DNA of 64,000 nt. Origin: Stenotrophomonas sp. ZAC14D1_NAIMI4_1. Lineage in GTDB: Bacteria > Pseudomonadota > Gammaproteobacteria > Xanthomonadales > Xanthomonadaceae. Below, one piece after another: positions 43,314-55,483 of this stretch. The translations under genes and the position numbers were made by a program. The stretch is taken from NCBI RefSeq assembly GCF_003086775.1, contig NZ_CP026001.1, positions 3,126,407 through 3,190,406 of the forward strand, read 5' to 3'. Every line of letters starts with the position of its first letter. Position 1 is the first letter of the stretch. Below the pieces are notes generated by a model that was not told the DNA's origin, made no database searches, and saw only the letters and a program-made list of their open reading frames with translations.

Positions 43314-45485
43314 TCAACGCAGGTAATGCATCAGCACGCCCAGGAGGGCAATCAGGCCGATGATCATTGCGAAGGCGTAGTGATAGAGGAAACCGGATTG
43401 GGTACGACGCAGCACGCCGGCTGCGACGTCCACAACACGTGCCGAGAGATTGACCACGCCATCGACGATGTTGCTGTCGATCCAGCGTGCGACCTTGCCG
43501 AGCTTGACGCTGCCACCGGCGAAGCCATCGATCCACAGCTTGTCGAAGCCGTACTTGTTTTCCAGCACCGAGACCAGCGGAGCGAAGGTCCTGCGGGCCT
43601 TGCCCGACAGGTCCGGCTTCCACAGGTAGAACAGCGCGGCCAGCAGGAAGCCTGCCAGGGTCAGCCAGAACGGCGGCAGCATCATGCCGTGCAGCGCGAA
43701 CGCCACCGGACCATGGAACTCCTCGCCGAGGAAGCCGACGGTGTTCTTGGCCGGATCGTAGAAATCGACGATGCCGGTGAAGAACGTGGTCGCCTGGCCC
43801 TTGATCGCCTCGTGGGCGTGGTGGCCGGCCCAGTCGGTGCCGTGCAGCATCGGGCCGATGCTGAAGAAACCGATGGCGATCGAGGGGATGGCCAGCAGGA
43901 TCAGCGGCAGGGTCACCACCCACGGGGTTTCGTGCGGCTCATGCGGACCGTGGCCATGGCCGTGGTCGTCATGGGCATCGCCGTGGTGCGCGTCGGCATG
44001 ATGGGCATCGGCGGCATGATGGTCGTCATGGCCGTGGTCATCATGGTGCGCATCGCGGAAGCGCTCCGGACCATGGAAGGTCATGAACAGCAGGCGGAAG
44101 CTGTAGAAGCTGGTCACCAGCACCCCACCCAGCACTGCCCAGTAGCCATAGGTGGCCACCCAGCTGTTCTGGATATGGGCGTGGATCTCGGCCGCCTCGA
44201 TGATGGTGTCCTTCGAGTAGAAGCCGGAGAAGAACGGCGTACCGACCAGGGCCAGCGTACCGATCCACATGGTGATGAAGGTGATCGGCATGTACTTGCG
44301 CAGGCCGCCCATCTTGCGCATGTCCTGCTCGTGGTGCATCGCGATGATGACCGAGCCGGCACCCAGGAACAGCAGCGCCTTGAAGAAGGCGTGGGTCATC
44401 AGGTGGAACACGGCGGCCGAGTAGGCCGACACGCCCAGTGCAACCGTCATGTAGCCCAGCTGCGACAGGGTCGAGTACGCGACCACACGCTTGATGTCGT
44501 TCTGCACGATGCCGATCAGGCCAGTGAAGAACGCGGTGGTGGCACCGATGAAGAGGATGAAGTTCAGCGCGGTCTGCGACAGCTCGAACAGCGGCGACAT
44601 GCGGGTGACCATGAAGATACCGGCGGTCACCATGGTCGCGGCGTGGATCAGTGCCGAGATCGGGGTCGGGCCTTCCATCGAGTCCGGCAGCCACACGTGC
44701 AGCGGGACCTGGGCCGACTTGCCCATGGCGCCGATGAACAGGCAGATGCAGATGACCGTGGCGATCGACCAGACGACCGGCTCGCTCAGCAGCTGCATGC
44801 CCAGCAGGGTGCCGTCCCAGACCTGCATCTGCGCCTGCGGGCTGGACAGCACGCTGGCCTGCGAGAACACCTGCGAGTAATCCAGGGTGCCGAACACCCA
44901 CAGCACGCCGGCGATGCCCAGCAGGAAGCCGAAGTCACCGACGCGGTTGACCAGGAACGCCTTCATGTTGGCGAAGATCGCGGTCGGGCGCTTGAACCAG
45001 AAGCCGATCAGCAGGTACGACACCAGGCCCACCGCTTCCCAGCCGAAGAACAGCTGCAGGAAGTTGTTGCTCATCACCAGGGTGAGCATCGAGAAGGTGA
45101 ACAGCGAGATGTAGCTGAAGAAGCGCTGGTAGCCCGGGTCTTCTTCCATGTAGCCGATGGTGTAGATGTGGACCAGCAGCGACACGAAGGTCACCACCAC
45201 CATCATCATCGCGGTCAGCTTGTCGACCATGAAGCCGACATGGGCCGAGTACTGGCCCACTTCGAAGAAGGTGTACAGGTTCTGGTTGAACGGCTGCGCA
45301 CCGCCCCAGACCAGCTGGTACAGGGTGTACATCGACAGGGCGCAGCTGATGGCCACGCCGAGGATGGTGACGGTCTGTGCGCCGAAGCGCTTGACCTGGC
45401 GACCGAACAGGCCGGCGATGATGCTGCCGAACAGCGGTGCAAGCACCACTGCGATCAACAGACTCTTGGAGAGAGTGATTTCCAT
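43314..45485 (-). CDS. nuoL: NADH-quinone oxidoreductase subunit L
   Basis: 723 aa, longer than E. coli NuoL (613). Antiporter core with FFGWEAVGLVSYLLIGFW and SAQVPLHVWLPDSMEGPTPIS, then the long lateral C-terminal helix. A His/Asp-rich insert lies near residues 475-518 (HHDDHGHDDHHAADAHHADA and on), exposed between membrane helices. Distal proton channel of complex I. Confidence 0.97.
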   Translation of the reverse strand: MEITLSKSLLIAVVLAPLFGSIIAGLFGRQVKRFGAQTVTILGVAISCALSMYTLYQLVWGGAQPFNQNLYTFFEVGQYSAHVGFMVDKLTAMMMVVVTFVSLLVHIYTIGYMEEDPGYQRFFSYISLFTFSMLTLVMSNNFLQLFFGWEAVGLVSYLLIGFWFKRPTAIFANMKAFLVNRVGDFGFLLGIAGVLWVFGTLDYSQVFSQASVLSSPQAQMQVWDGTLLGMQLLSEPVVWSIATVICICLFIGAMGKSAQVPLHVWLPDSMEGPTPISALIHAATMVTAGIFMVTRMSPLFELSQTALNFILFIGATTAFFTGLIGIVQNDIKRVVAYSTLSQLGYMTVALGVSAYSAAVFHLMTHAFFKALLFLGAGSVIIAMHHEQDMRKMGGLRKYMPITFITMWIGTLALVGTPFFSGFYSKDTIIEAAEIHAHIQNSWVATYGYWAVLGGVLVTSFYSFRLLFMTFHGPERFRDAHHDDHGHDDHHAADAHHADAHHGDAHDDHGHGHGPHEPHETPWVVTLPLILLAIPSIAIGFFSIGPMLHGTDWAGHHAHEAIKGQATTFFTGIVDFYDPAKNTVGFLGEEFHGPVAFALHGMMLPPFWLTLAGFLLAALFYLWKPDLSGKARRTFAPLVSVLENKYGFDKLWIDGFAGGSVKLGKVARWIDSNIVDGVVNLSARVVDVAAGVLRRTQSGFLYHYAFAMIIGLIALLGVLMHYLR

Positions 45486-45492
45486 CTGTGGA

Positions 45493-45798
45493 TCAGCCCT
45501 TCAGCGAATCGACTTCGCCGACATTGATTGTGCGGCGTGTACGGAACAGGGTCACCAGGATCGCCAGGCCGATGGCGGCCTCGGCAGCGGCAACGGTCAG
45601 GATGAAGAACACGAACAGCTGGCCGGACGGATCGCCCAGCTGGCGCGAGAACCCGACGAAGTTGATGTTCACCGACAGCAGCATCAACTCGATGGACATC
45701 AGCAGGACGATGATGTTCTTGCGGTTGAGGAAGATGCCGGCAAGGCTGATGCAGAACAGCACCGCGCCCAGCGCCAGGATGTGGCCGAGAGTGATCAT
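45493..45798 (-). CDS. nuoK: NADH-quinone oxidoreductase subunit K
   Basis: 101 aa, three membrane helices. The conserved Glu residues in helices 2 and 3 are visible ([37 protein letters not shown]). Small core subunit of the membrane arm; its start overlaps the nuoJ stop by 4 bp. Confidence 0.98.
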   Translation of the reverse strand: MITLGHILALGAVLFCISLAGIFLNRKNIIVLLMSIELMLLSVNINFVGFSRQLGDPSGQLFVFFILTVAAAEAAIGLAILVTLFRTRRTINVGEVDSLKG

Positions 45799-46454
45799 GC
45801 CTGGGTCTCCTCGTCGCCCGCGACCGGCTTGGTGTTGCTGTGGACCAGCGGCTTTTCAGCGTCCATCTTGACCACGCGCAGACGCTGCGAGGCCTTGACC
45901 ATGGTCTGGTCGCCCGGGTTCTGGACCTTGACACCGGTACGGCGACGCAGGGTCAGCATGACGGCGGCAACCACGGCCACGGTCAGGATGACGGCGGCGA
46001 ACTCGAACGGCAGCAGGTACTCGGTGAACAGGCTGCGGGCCAGCCAGGTGATGTTGGACGTGTCCGCGGCCAGGGCCGCAGCGTTGTCCGCCGGGAAGGC
46101 GTTGACCGCCCTGCCCTTCACCCCGATCAGGATCAGCATCTGCACCAGCATGGCGACGGCCACGATCAGGCCGACCGGCAGGTAGCGCACCCAGCCCTCA
46201 CGCAGGTTCGTGGGATCGATGTCGAGCATCATCACCACGAACAGGAACAGCACCATCACCGCGCCGACGTAGACGAGCACCAGCGCGACACCGAGGAACT
46301 CGGCACCGACCAGCAGCCACACGCAGGCAATGGAGAAGAAGGTCAGCACCAGGCAGAGCACGGCGTGAACCGGGTTGCGCACGCTGATCACCGCACCGGC
46401 CGAAACCGTTGCCGCGATGGCGAACACCCAGAAAGCGATATTTACCCAATCCAT
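45795..46454 (-). CDS. nuoJ: NADH-quinone oxidoreductase subunit J
   Basis: 219 aa, five membrane helices (N-terminus [42 protein letters not shown] with the family's pi-bulge region). C-terminal hydrophilic tail about 50 residues. Core membrane-arm subunit. Confidence 0.97.
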   Translation of the reverse strand: MDWVNIAFWVFAIAATVSAGAVISVRNPVHAVLCLVLTFFSIACVWLLVGAEFLGVALVLVYVGAVMVLFLFVVMMLDIDPTNLREGWVRYLPVGLIVAVAMLVQMLILIGVKGRAVNAFPADNAAALAADTSNITWLARSLFTEYLLPFEFAAVILTVAVVAAVMLTLRRRTGVKVQNPGDQTMVKASQRLRVVKMDAEKPLVHSNTKPVAGDEETQA

Positions 46455-46463
46455 CTCTCGACC

Positions 46464-46952
46464 TCAGCGGTAAGCGGCATCGGCGGCACGACGCTCGGCG
46501 ATCTCGTTTTCGAGACGATCGCCAAGGGCCAGCAGCTGCGGCTTGGTAACGATGTTTTCGCCACGGTTCTCGAAGTGGTACTCGAGGATGTGGGTTTCGA
46601 CGATCGAGTCCACCGGGCAGCTTTCTTCACAGAAGCCGCAGAAGATGCACTTGAACAGATCGATGTCGTAGCGGGTGGTACGGCGGGTGCCGTCCTCGCG
46701 CTTGGCCGAGTCGATGGTGATGGCCAGTGCCGGGCACACCGCTTCGCACAGCTTGCAGGCGATGCAGCGCTCTTCACCGTTGGGGTAACGGCGCAGGGCG
46801 TGCAGGCCACGGAAGCGCGGCGACTGCGGGAACTTCTCCATCGGGTACATCATCGTGTACTTCGGCTTGAAGCTGTACTTCAGCGTCAGCCAGAGACCGG
46901 CCAGCAGTTCGAGCAGCAGCAGGCTCTTGAAGTAATGGGTAATCCTGTTCAT
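46464..46952 (-). CDS. nuoI: NADH-quinone oxidoreductase subunit I
   Basis: 162 aa from ATG 46950-46952; a GTG directly before it is the alternative. Two 4Fe-4S motifs, [12 protein letters not shown] and [12 protein letters not shown], carry clusters N6a and N6b that pass electrons from NuoG to NuoB. N-terminal helix anchors it to the membrane ([19 protein letters not shown]). Confidence 0.98.
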   Translation of the reverse strand: MNRITHYFKSLLLLELLAGLWLTLKYSFKPKYTMMYPMEKFPQSPRFRGLHALRRYPNGEERCIACKLCEAVCPALAITIDSAKREDGTRRTTRYDIDLFKCIFCGFCEESCPVDSIVETHILEYHFENRGENIVTKPQLLALGDRLENEIAERRAADAAYR

Positions 46953-46956
46953 CACT

Positions 46957-48051
46957 TTAGACGCCCTTTTGAATCACGCCGAAGAACACCATGACGGCGG
47001 TAACCGCGATCCACAGAATGGCCAGCGGGATGAAGACCTTCCAGCCCAGGCGCATGATCTGGTCGTAGCGGAAGCGCGGGAAGCTGGCACGGAACCAGAT
47101 GTAGGCACTGGCGAAGAAGAACACCTTGACGAACAGCCACGGTGCGCCGCCCTTCCAGATCCAGTCGACCAGCGGCGAGACATCACCGAAGTTGACCCAA
47201 CCCTGGATCGGGCTCAGCCAGCCGCCGAGGAAGAAGATCGAGATCAGGAAGCTGATCAGGATCATGTTCGCGTATTCGGCCAGGAAGAACAGGGCGAAGG
47301 CACCGCCGGAGTATTCGACCATGTGGCCGGCGACGATTTCCGATTCGCCTTCCACCACGTCGAACGGCGCGCGGTTGGTTTCAGCCACGCCCGACACCCA
47401 GTAGATGACGAACAACGGGAACAGCGGCAGCAGGAACCAGTCGAAGAAGCCGGAATTGCCGGCCTGCGCCATCACGATGTTGCTCAGGTTCAGGCTGCCC
47501 GAAGCGATCATCACGCCGACCAGGGCGAAGCCCATGGCGATTTCGTAGCTGATCATCTGCGCCGAGGCGCGCATGGCACCCAGGAACGCGTACTTCGAGT
47601 TGGACGCCCAACCGGCCAGGATGATGCCGTAGATGCCCAGCGAGGTCATCGCCAGCAGGTACAGCAGGCCGGCGTTGGCGTTGGACAGCACGATCTGCGA
47701 ATCGAAGGGCACCACCGACCAGGCCGCGAAGGCCGGGGCCAGGGTGATCAGCGGTGCGAGCAGGTAGATCGCCTTGTTGGCGCTGCTCGGCTGGACCACT
47801 TCCTTGAACAGCAGCTTGAAGACGTCGGCGAAGGCCTGGAAGATGCCCATGCCCACGTACATCGGGCCGTGGCGGACGTGCATCCAGCCGATCAGCTTGC
47901 GTTCCCAGACCACGTAGAAGGCCACCGAGATGATCACCGGAACGGTGATCACCAGGATCTTCAGGATGATCCAGATCAGCGCGCCGATATCACCAAGGCC
48001 AAGCAGCCACTGGTGCAGCGGGTCGACCGCGTTCAACAGCAATTCGTTCAT
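46957..48051 (-). CDS. nuoH: NADH-quinone oxidoreductase subunit H
   Basis: 364 aa, eight membrane helices. Quinone-site motifs include [40 protein letters not shown] (Glu-rich loop) and [19 protein letters not shown]. Core subunit at the junction of the two arms of complex I. Confidence 0.98.
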   Translation of the reverse strand: MNELLLNAVDPLHQWLLGLGDIGALIWIILKILVITVPVIISVAFYVVWERKLIGWMHVRHGPMYVGMGIFQAFADVFKLLFKEVVQPSSANKAIYLLAPLITLAPAFAAWSVVPFDSQIVLSNANAGLLYLLAMTSLGIYGIILAGWASNSKYAFLGAMRASAQMISYEIAMGFALVGVMIASGSLNLSNIVMAQAGNSGFFDWFLLPLFPLFVIYWVSGVAETNRAPFDVVEGESEIVAGHMVEYSGGAFALFFLAEYANMILISFLISIFFLGGWLSPIQGWVNFGDVSPLVDWIWKGGAPWLFVKVFFFASAYIWFRASFPRFRYDQIMRLGWKVFIPLAILWIAVTAVMVFFGVIQKGV

Positions 48052-50282
48052 GCAGCCACCACCGATACGCGAGCGGCACCCAGCGGCGCGGTCGCGCCGT
48101 GGCCCGATTCAATCCAGACCGAACCCGCAGCGACGCGGGCGTCGACCACCACCGGCAGGGTGGCCTTGCCGGCATCGGTGCCGACCTTGGCCATCTGCCC
48201 TTCCTGCAGCTGCAGGCGCGCGGCATCGTCAGCGTTCAGCACGATGCGCGGGGCGTTGTTCAGCGGATGCGACTGCAGCGCCGGGGCGCGGCGGACCACC
48301 GCATCGGTGCGGTAGATCGCAGCGGTCGAAGCCACTTCCAGGCCTTCGCCGGCAACGGCCGGCTGGGCCGAGGCAGCCACGGCGACCGACACCGGCACCA
48401 GGCTGGCACGCAGGCCGGCCAGGTCGGTGAAGTCGAAACCGGCCAGTGCCATCTCGCCGCCCAGTGCGCGCAGCACGCGCCAGCCTTCACGGGCCTCGCC
48501 CGGCAGCTTGCCGCCGGCGCGGGCCGACTGCTCGCGACCATCGAGGTTGGTCAGGGTGGCGTCGATTTCCGGCAGTGCACCGATCGGCAGGATGACGTCG
48601 GCAACGTCGCGGGTGGAGACACAGGCGAACTGGCTGAAGGCCACCACCTTGGCACCGACCAGCGCCTTGCGCGCGGCCGGGGCATCGGCGAAGTCCAGGC
48701 CCGGTTCCAGGCCGTACACCACGTAGGCCTGGCGCGGCTGCGCCAGCATGGTGGCGACGTCCTTGCCGGCCGGCAGCACGCCGGCGCGGGCCAGGCCCAC
48801 GGCATTGGCGCCCTGCGGGATGCGGCACAGCCTGGCACCGGTAGCGGCAGCGAAATCACGCGCGGCGGCGCGGATCGCGGCGGCCTGCGGGTGGTTCTCG
48901 GCGATGCCACCGACGATCAGCACGGTGTTGGTACCGCCCTGCACTGCCGAACGCAGTTCTTCGTTGGCCAGCGCGTCGACGAACTTCGACGGGGCGACGA
49001 TCTGCTTGCCGGCAACGCTGAAGGCGAAGTCGAAGTCCACCGGGTTGACGACGTGGATCTTCGCGCCCTTGGTGGTCTGCGCCTTGCGCAGGCGGGCGTG
49101 CAGCAGCGGCAGTTCGTGGCGGATGTTGCTGCCCAGAATGACGATGCGGTCGGCGCCTTCGATCTCGGCCAGCGGCAGGCCGAACACTTCGGCGGTTGCG
49201 GCGTCGGAGAAATCGCGGTTGTTGATGCGGTGGTCGATGTTGTTCGAGCCCAGGCCCTTGGCCAGGCGGGCCAGCAGCGCGCCTTCCTCGTTGGAGGTCG
49301 ACGGGTGCACCAGCACGCCCAGGTGGTCACCCTGGTGGGCCTTGAGGATCTCGGCGGCCGCGGCCAGGCCTTCGGCCCAGCTCACTTCCTTCCACTCGCC
49401 ATTGACCTTGCGCAGCGGCTTGACCGCACGGTCTTCGCTGTACAGGCCCTGGTGCGAGTAGCGGTCACGGTCGGACAGCCAGCACTCGTTCACGGCTTCG
49501 TTGTCGCGCGGCACGGTGCGCAGCACTTCGCCGCGACGCACGTGCAGGAACAGGTTCGAACCCATGGCGTCGTGGTAGCCCAGCGATTCGCGCGCGGTCA
49601 GTTCCCACGGGCGGGCGCGGAACTGGAACACCTTGTTGGTCAGCGCGCCGACCGGGCAGACGTCGACGACGTTGCCGGACAGCTCGGTGGTCAGCGGCTT
49701 GCCGTCGTAGGTACCGATCTGCAGGTTCTCGCCACGGTACATGCCACCCAGTTCATAGGTGCCAGCCACGTCGGCGGTGAAGCGCACGCAGCGGGTGCAC
49801 TGGATGCAGCGGGTCATCTCGGTGGCGACCAGCGGACCCATGTCCTCGTCCGGCACCACGCGCTTGCGCTCGTTGAAGCGGCTGACCGAACGGCCATAGC
49901 CCAGCGAGACGTCCTGCAGTTCGCACTCGCCGCCCTGGTCGCAGATCGGGCAGTCCAGCGGGTGGTTGATGAGCAGGAACTCCATCACCGAACGCTGGAA
50001 CTTGAGCGCCTTCTCACTGCGGGTGGCGACCTTCATGCCGTCCATCACCGGGGTGGCGCAGGCCGGCGCCGGCTTCGGCGACTTTTCCACGTCCACCAGG
50101 CACATGCGGCAGTTGGCGGCGATCGGCAGCTTCTCGTGGTAGCAGAAGCGCGGAATGGAGATGCCAGCCTTGTCGGCGGCCTGGATGATCATCGAGCCCT
50201 TGGGCACGACCAGCGACTTGCCATCGATCTCGATGGTGACGTGATCGGGTGGGACGCTCGGATTTACGGGTTGCGCGCTCAT
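48048..50282 (-). CDS. nuoG: NADH-quinone oxidoreductase subunit G
   Basis: 744 aa. N-terminal ferredoxin-like domain with CRMCLVDVE, the His-containing [11 protein letters not shown] and [10 protein letters not shown] cluster motifs (N1b, N4, N5), then a molybdopterin-oxidoreductase-like domain without cofactor ligands and a C-terminal extension. Electron-transfer subunit of the peripheral arm. Overlaps nuoF and nuoH by 4 bp each. Confidence 0.97.
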   Translation of the reverse strand: MSAQPVNPSVPPDHVTIEIDGKSLVVPKGSMIIQAADKAGISIPRFCYHEKLPIAANCRMCLVDVEKSPKPAPACATPVMDGMKVATRSEKALKFQRSVMEFLLINHPLDCPICDQGGECELQDVSLGYGRSVSRFNERKRVVPDEDMGPLVATEMTRCIQCTRCVRFTADVAGTYELGGMYRGENLQIGTYDGKPLTTELSGNVVDVCPVGALTNKVFQFRARPWELTARESLGYHDAMGSNLFLHVRRGEVLRTVPRDNEAVNECWLSDRDRYSHQGLYSEDRAVKPLRKVNGEWKEVSWAEGLAAAAEILKAHQGDHLGVLVHPSTSNEEGALLARLAKGLGSNNIDHRINNRDFSDAATAEVFGLPLAEIEGADRIVILGSNIRHELPLLHARLRKAQTTKGAKIHVVNPVDFDFAFSVAGKQIVAPSKFVDALANEELRSAVQGGTNTVLIVGGIAENHPQAAAIRAAARDFAAATGARLCRIPQGANAVGLARAGVLPAGKDVATMLAQPRQAYVVYGLEPGLDFADAPAARKALVGAKVVAFSQFACVSTRDVADVILPIGALPEIDATLTNLDGREQSARAGGKLPGEAREGWRVLRALGGEMALAGFDFTDLAGLRASLVPVSVAVAASAQPAVAGEGLEVASTAAIYRTDAVVRRAPALQSHPLNNAPRIVLNADDAARLQLQEGQMAKVGTDAGKATLPVVVDARVAAGSVWIESGHGATAPLGAARVSVVAA

Positions 50283-51619
50283 GCAGCGGCTGCCTCCACC
50301 TTCTTGCCGTCAACCATCGAATGACCGTTGACGATGTAGTACTCGAACTCGTCCCAGAACTGGCGCAGGAAGCCCTGGATGGGCCATGCAGCCGCTTCGC
50401 CGAACGCACAGATGGTGTGGCCTTCGATCTGGCCGGCCACCGCCTTCAGCTGGTGCAGGTCTTCCATCGTGGCCTTGCCGGCGACGATGCGCTCCAGCAC
50501 GCGGTGCATCCAGCCGGTACCTTCACGGCACGGGGTGCACTGGCCGCAGGATTCCTTGTGGAAGAACTGGCTGATGCGGCAGGCGAACTTGACGCAACAG
50601 ACGCTGTCATCCAGCACCACGACGGCGCCCGAACCCAGGCCGGAGCCCAGTGCGCGGATAGTGTCGTAGTCCATCGGCAGGCCCTTCAGCTCGGCCGCGG
50701 TCAGCACCGGCATCGACACGCCGCCCGGGATCGCGCCCTTCAGGGTGCGGCCCGGACGCAGGCCACCGGCCATCGCCAGCAGGTCGTCGAAGGTGGTGCC
50801 CAGCGGCACTTCGAAGTTGCCGCCGTTCTGCACGCAGCCGGAGACCGAGAAGCACTTCGGGCCACCGTTGGCGGTCAGGCTCAGGCCCTTGAACCACTCC
50901 GGACCGTTGCGGATGATCGCCGGCACCGAACCGTAGGTTTCGGTGTTGTTGATCGTCGACGGCTTGCCGTACAGGCCGAAGTTCGCCGGGAACGGCGGCT
51001 TGTAGCGCGGCTGGCCCTTCTTGCCTTCCAGCGATTCCATCAGTGCGGTTTCTTCGCCGCAGATGTAGGCGCCGGCGCCCAGGGCACCGTAGATGTCGAT
51101 GTCCACGCCCGAGCCCATCACGTTCTTGCCCAGCCAGCCATTTGCATAGGCATCGGCCAGGGCCTGTTCGAAGTTCTCGAACGGCTCGTGGTGGAACTCA
51201 CCGCGCAGGTAGTTGTAGCCCACGGTCGAGCCGGTGGCGTAGCAGGCGATCGCCATGCCTTCCACGACCGAATGCGGGTTGTAGCGCAGGATGTCGCGGT
51301 CCTTGCAGGTGCCCGGCTCGGATTCATCCGAGTTGCAGAGGATGTACTTCTGCATGTTGCCCTTGGGCATGAAGGACCACTTCAGGCCGGTCGGGAAGCC
51401 CGCGCCACCGCGGCCGCGCAGGCCCGAGGCCTTGACCATCTCGATGACCTGCTCCGGCGGGATCTTCTCTTCGAGGATCTTGCGCAGGGCGGCATAGCCA
51501 CCGGTCTTCAGGTAGCTTTCGTACGACCACGGGGTGTCGTAATGCAGGGTGGTGTAGACCACCTGGTGCGGCAGCGGCGCGGGGCCGACCGGACCCTTGG
51601 ATTCGTGGTGATGTGCCAT
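50279..51619 (-). CDS. nuoF: NADH-quinone oxidoreductase subunit F
   Basis: 446 aa. NADH- and FMN-binding motifs [13 protein letters not shown] and [24 protein letters not shown], and the 4Fe-4S (N3) motif [15 protein letters not shown]. Site of NADH oxidation in complex I. N-terminal tail His-rich (AHHHESKGP). Confidence 0.98.
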   Translation of the reverse strand: MAHHHESKGPVGPAPLPHQVVYTTLHYDTPWSYESYLKTGGYAALRKILEEKIPPEQVIEMVKASGLRGRGGAGFPTGLKWSFMPKGNMQKYILCNSDESEPGTCKDRDILRYNPHSVVEGMAIACYATGSTVGYNYLRGEFHHEPFENFEQALADAYANGWLGKNVMGSGVDIDIYGALGAGAYICGEETALMESLEGKKGQPRYKPPFPANFGLYGKPSTINNTETYGSVPAIIRNGPEWFKGLSLTANGGPKCFSVSGCVQNGGNFEVPLGTTFDDLLAMAGGLRPGRTLKGAIPGGVSMPVLTAAELKGLPMDYDTIRALGSGLGSGAVVVLDDSVCCVKFACRISQFFHKESCGQCTPCREGTGWMHRVLERIVAGKATMEDLHQLKAVAGQIEGHTICAFGEAAAWPIQGFLRQFWDEFEYYIVNGHSMVDGKKVEAAAA

Positions 51620-51623
51620 GCCC

Positions 51624-52151
51624 TTACTCCAGCCCGTCCAGCAGCTCGTCGACCTTTTCCAGGGTCAGACGCTCATGGTAATGACCGTTGATGACCATCA
51701 TCGGTGCACCACCGCAGCCTGCCAGGCACTCTTCCTCGCGCTTGAGGTAGACGCGGCCGTCCGGGGTGGACTGGCCGTGCTTGATGCCCAGCTTCTTCTC
51801 GCAATGGCGCACGATGTCCTCGGCGCCATTGAGCCAGCAGCTGATGTTGGTGCAGATGGCCACGTTGTTGCGGCCCACCTTCTCGGTCTCGAACATCGAG
51901 TAGAAGCTGGCGACCTCGTAGGCCCACACTGGCGGCAGGTCGAGGTACTTGGCCACGCCGGCGATCAGCTCGTCGGTCAGCCAGCCCTCGTTCTGCTCCT
52001 GGGCCGCGTGCAGGCCCTGCAGCACGGCAGAGCGCTTGCGGTCCGGCGGGAACTTGGACAGCCAGTGATCGATGTGAGCGCGCGTCTTGTCGCTCAACAC
52101 CACCATCGGGTCGACGTCGCGCGCCGTCTCGAAATTACCTGTCGCCTTCAT
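51624..52151 (-). CDS. nuoE: NADH-quinone oxidoreductase subunit E
   Basis: 175 aa. 2Fe-2S thioredoxin-like fold with cysteines in [12 protein letters not shown] and [12 protein letters not shown] (cluster N1a). N-terminal helical part contains [20 protein letters not shown]. 97 bp after nuoD, the largest gap between nuo genes here. Confidence 0.97.
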   Translation of the reverse strand: MKATGNFETARDVDPMVVLSDKTRAHIDHWLSKFPPDRKRSAVLQGLHAAQEQNEGWLTDELIAGVAKYLDLPPVWAYEVASFYSMFETEKVGRNNVAICTNISCWLNGAEDIVRHCEKKLGIKHGQSTPDGRVYLKREEECLAGCGGAPMMVINGHYHERLTLEKVDELLDGLE

Positions 52152-52248
52152 CGGCCGACCTCAGCGAAATGCATAACGTGAAATTGCAGAAACTGCGGCG
52201 CCGGCTTGCGCCGGCTGCCTGCAGCAGGCGTTGGCTTGGCAGACGTCA

Positions 52249-53556
52249 TTACCGGTCAACCTCGCCGAACACCAGATCGTAGGTGCCGATCATTGCCACC
52301 ACGTCAGCCAGCATGTGGCCGCGCACGATCGAATCGATCGAGGACAGGTGGGCGAAGCCCGGCGCGCGCAGGTGCACGCGGAAAGGCTTGTTGGCGCCAT
52401 CGGAGACCAGGTAACAGCCGAACTCGCCCTTCGGGGCTTCCACCGCCGAATAGGTTTCGCCGGCCGGGACGCAATAGCCTTCGCTGAACAGCTTGAAGTG
52501 GTGGATCAGCGCTTCCATGTCGTCCTTCATGTCCTCGCGCTTGGGCGGAGCGACCTTGAAGTTCTTCACCATCACCGGGCCCGGGTTGGCCTTCAGCCAC
52601 GCCACGCACTGCTTGATGATGCGGTTGGATTCGCGCATTTCGGCCACGCGGCACAGGTAGCGGTCGTAGCAGTCGCCTTCCTTGCCCAGCGGGATGTCGA
52701 AATCGACGGCATCGTACTTGGCGTACGGACGCTTCTTGCGCAGATCCCAGGCAACGCCCGAACCGCGCAGCATCACGCCGGTCATGCCCCACTGGTGGGC
52801 CAGTTCCGGACTGACCACGCCGATGCCGACCGTACGCTGCTTCCAGATACGGTTGTCGGTCAGCAGGGTTTCGTATTCGTCGACGCGACCCGGGAACTCG
52901 TTGGTGAAGTTCTCCAGGAAGTCCAGCAGCGAGCCTTCACGCGAAGCATTGAGCTGCTTCAGCGCCTTGCCCTTGTGCCAGCGCGATTCCTTGTACTTCG
53001 GCATGTGGTCCGGCAGGTCGCGGTAGACGCCGCCCGGACGGTAGTACGCCGCGTGCATGCGCGCGCCGGAGACCGCTTCGTAGCAGTCCATCAGCTCTTC
53101 GCGTTCGCGGAAGGCGTACAGCATGACCGCCATCGCACCCAGGTCGAGTGCGTTGGAGCCCAGCCACATCAGGTGGTTCAGGATGCGGGTGATTTCGTCG
53201 AACATGGTGCGGATGTACTGCGCACGCTCCGGCGCCTCGATCCCCATCAGGGTCTCGATCGAGCGCACGTAGGCGTGCTCGTTGCACATCATCGACACGT
53301 AATCCAGGCGATCCATGTAACCGATCGACTGGTTGAACGGCTTGGACTCGGCCAGCTTTTCGGTACCACGATGCAGCAGGCCGACGTGCGGGTCGGCGCG
53401 CATGATGGTTTCGCCATCCATTTCCAGGATCAGGCGCAGCACACCATGGGCGGCCGGATGCTGCGGGCCGAAGTTCATGGTGTAGTTGCGGATTTCCTGC
53501 CGGCTTTCGGCGGGGTTGCTGGCGAAGGCTTCGCCGGCCTGGTGTACGTGGCTCAC
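52249..53556 (-). CDS. nuoD: NADH-quinone oxidoreductase subunit D
   Basis: 435 aa from a GTG at 53554-53556 that overlaps the nuoC stop (GTGA). Contains the family N-terminus [45 protein letters not shown] and the C-terminal [22 protein letters not shown]. Forms the quinone-reduction site with NuoB. N-terminal 25 residues are extra. Confidence 0.98.
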   Translation of the reverse strand: MSHVHQAGEAFASNPAESRQEIRNYTMNFGPQHPAAHGVLRLILEMDGETIMRADPHVGLLHRGTEKLAESKPFNQSIGYMDRLDYVSMMCNEHAYVRSIETLMGIEAPERAQYIRTMFDEITRILNHLMWLGSNALDLGAMAVMLYAFREREELMDCYEAVSGARMHAAYYRPGGVYRDLPDHMPKYKESRWHKGKALKQLNASREGSLLDFLENFTNEFPGRVDEYETLLTDNRIWKQRTVGIGVVSPELAHQWGMTGVMLRGSGVAWDLRKKRPYAKYDAVDFDIPLGKEGDCYDRYLCRVAEMRESNRIIKQCVAWLKANPGPVMVKNFKVAPPKREDMKDDMEALIHHFKLFSEGYCVPAGETYSAVEAPKGEFGCYLVSDGANKPFRVHLRAPGFAHLSSIDSIVRGHMLADVVAMIGTYDLVFGEVDR

Positions 53557-54302
53557 TTCACTGCCTCCTGCGCGCGCTCACCTTCTGCGGTCTGCAGACG
53601 GGCGTCGTCACGGATCACGCGCGGCACGCCGACACGCGGCTCCACCGAGGTGACCGGTTCGTAGATCACGCGCTTCTTTTCTTCGTCGTAGCGGACTTCG
53701 ACGTTGCCGATGAGCGGGAAGTCCTTGCGGAACGGATGGCCGACGAAACCGTAGTCGGTCAGGATCCGGCGCAGGTCCGGGTGACCTTCGAAGATCACGC
53801 CGTACAGGTCGAACGCTTCGCGCTCGAACCAGTTCAGGCCCGGCCAGATGCCGGTCAGCGAGGACACCACCGGCAGTGCTTCGTCAGGGGCGAAGCAGCG
53901 CAGGTGCAACATCAGGTTGTGCTGGTAGGAGCGCAGCTGGGCGACCACGGCGAAACGCTGGGTCGGCATGTGCTGCGGGCTCGCGCCATCGGCACCGTTT
54001 TCTTCGGTGGGGAACTCGCCCCACGCGAAACGGCCCTGGGCCTTGCCTTCGACGCCGCGGCTGAAGCCCTGCGAGGACACGTCAGCGGTGTCCCATTCGT
54101 CGGAGCCATAACCGAGGTAATCGACGCCGCAGAGATCCACGGCCTGCTCGAAACCAAACTCGTCACGCAGCGCCAGCGCGGTGGCATGCCACTCGGCGGC
54201 AGGCACCTCCAGCGTCACTTCGCCGCGGGGTTCGACCACGATGACCTTCGCACCAGCGAAACGTGCGGAGAGTCGGTCGATGAAGGATGCTTGCTCTGCC
54301 AT
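53553..54302 (-). CDS. nuoC: NADH-quinone oxidoreductase subunit C
   Basis: 249 aa. The 30-kDa subunit motif [37 protein letters not shown] is near the C-terminus; the N-terminal domain is longer than in minimal family members, with an insert [19 protein letters not shown]. Separate from nuoD (not a fused NuoCD as in E. coli). Confidence 0.97.
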   Translation of the reverse strand: MAEQASFIDRLSARFAGAKVIVVEPRGEVTLEVPAAEWHATALALRDEFGFEQAVDLCGVDYLGYGSDEWDTADVSSQGFSRGVEGKAQGRFAWGEFPTEENGADGASPQHMPTQRFAVVAQLRSYQHNLMLHLRCFAPDEALPVVSSLTGIWPGLNWFEREAFDLYGVIFEGHPDLRRILTDYGFVGHPFRKDFPLIGNVEVRYDEEKKRVIYEPVTSVEPRVGVPRVIRDDARLQTAEGERAQEAVK

Positions 54303-54335
54303 GGGGGCTTGGCGCGCTCTTGTAGTGTGGAAGGG

Positions 54336-54890
54336 TCAGCGGGCGATGGTCTGTGTACGCCAGATCTTCTTCTGCAGCTGCAGGATCCCGTACACCAGCG
54401 CCTCGGCGGTCGGCGGGCAGCCCGGGACGTAGACGTCCACCGGCACCACGCGATCACAGCCGCGCACGACAGAATAGGAGTAATGGTAGTAGCCGCCGCC
54501 GTTGGCGCAGCTGCCCATCGAGATGACCCACTTCGGGTCCGGCATCTGGTCGTAGACCTTGCGCAGCGCCGGGGCCATCTTGTTGACCAGGGTGCCGGCC
54601 ACGATCATCACGTCGGACTGACGCGGCGACGGGCGGAACACCACGCCGTAGCGGTCAAGATCCAGGCGCGCGGCGCCGGCGTGCATCATCTCGACCGCGC
54701 AGCAGGCCAAACCGAAGGTCATCGGCCACATCGAGCCGGTGCGCGCCCAGTTCAGCAGTGCGTCGACGCTGGTGGTGACGAAGCCCTTTTCCAGCAGCGG
54801 GTTGTCGCCCTCCGGCCGCAGGATGTCATCAACCCGCCCTTCCGGGACCGGGTTGTTCATGAGGCCATCGAGAGTCTGAATCACTCCCAT
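54336..54890 (-). CDS. nuoB: NADH-quinone oxidoreductase subunit B
   Basis: 184 aa from ATG 54888-54890. Cluster N2 ligands: [11 protein letters not shown], then [11 protein letters not shown] and [13 protein letters not shown]. Accepts electrons from NuoI and passes them to quinone. Begins 10 bp inside the nuoA end. Confidence 0.98.
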   Translation of the reverse strand: MGVIQTLDGLMNNPVPEGRVDDILRPEGDNPLLEKGFVTTSVDALLNWARTGSMWPMTFGLACCAVEMMHAGAARLDLDRYGVVFRPSPRQSDVMIVAGTLVNKMAPALRKVYDQMPDPKWVISMGSCANGGGYYHYSYSVVRGCDRVVPVDVYVPGCPPTAEALVYGILQLQKKIWRTQTIAR

Positions 54891-55237
54891 TCCAGCGCTC
54901 CCTTCTTCCAGACGTAAATGAAACCGAGGAACAGCATGCCGACGAACAGGCCCATGGTGACGAGCGAACGGGCGCCCAGCTCCATGAAGACCTGGGTCCA
55001 CGGCACGATGAAGATGATTTCCAGGTCGAAGACGATGAACTGGATCGCGATCAGGTAGTAGCGCACATCGAACTTCATGCGCGCGTCTTCGAAGGCCTCG
55101 AAGCCGCACTCGTACGGCGAGAGCTTTTCCAGATCGGGGCGGCGGGGACCGAGGAATCGACCGATCAGCATCAGCGTGATGCCGATACCGGTCGCGACGA
55201 TCAGAAACAGCAGAGACGGCAAATATTCGGCCAGCAC
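54881..55237 (-). CDS. nuoA: NADH-quinone oxidoreductase subunit A
   Basis: 118 aa from the GTG at 55235-55237 ([19 protein letters not shown]), which gives the usual family length; an ATG farther upstream would add 26 polar residues. Three membrane helices, with [22 protein letters not shown] as the signature loop. First gene of nuoA-N. Confidence 0.95.
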   Translation of the reverse strand: MLAEYLPSLLFLIVATGIGITLMLIGRFLGPRRPDLEKLSPYECGFEAFEDARMKFDVRYYLIAIQFIVFDLEIIFIVPWTQVFMELGARSLVTMGLFVGMLFLGFIYVWKKGALEWE

Positions 55238-55347
55238 AGCGATTCTCTCTTGCCTCTGCCGCCGCGCCTGCAGGCGCTTTGGCATGGGGGAGTGGACGGG
55301 AAACGGCTGGCGCATTGCGCGCCAGGAGAACCCGCTTTACTTACAAA

Positions 55348-55432
55348 TGGTGCCCAAGAGGGGACTCGAACCCCTACGACCTAAGTCGCTACCACCTCAA
55401 GGTAGTGCGTCTACCAATTCCGCCACCTGGGC
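55348..55432 (-). tRNA. tRNA-Leu (anticodon GAG)
   Basis: 85 nt with long variable arm and encoded CCA. Acceptor GCCCAGG/TTTGGGC-type pairing, anticodon arm CTACC-TTGAGGT-GGTAG (anticodon GAG), T arm GGTTCGAGTCC. Decodes CUC/CUU. It sits between secG and nuoA, as in many gammaproteobacteria. A TACAAT -10 candidate lies at 55471-55476 on the minus strand. Confidence 0.97.
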
Positions 55433-55483
55433 AAACGATCACATCAGTCAGATAACCCGATGCGCCGCATATTGTAACCGTCT

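Noticed and set aside
55308..55324. Terminator between tRNA-Leu and nuoA
   Set aside because: A 6-bp stem TGGCGC/GCGCCA is present, but no T-tract follows; not strong enough to call.
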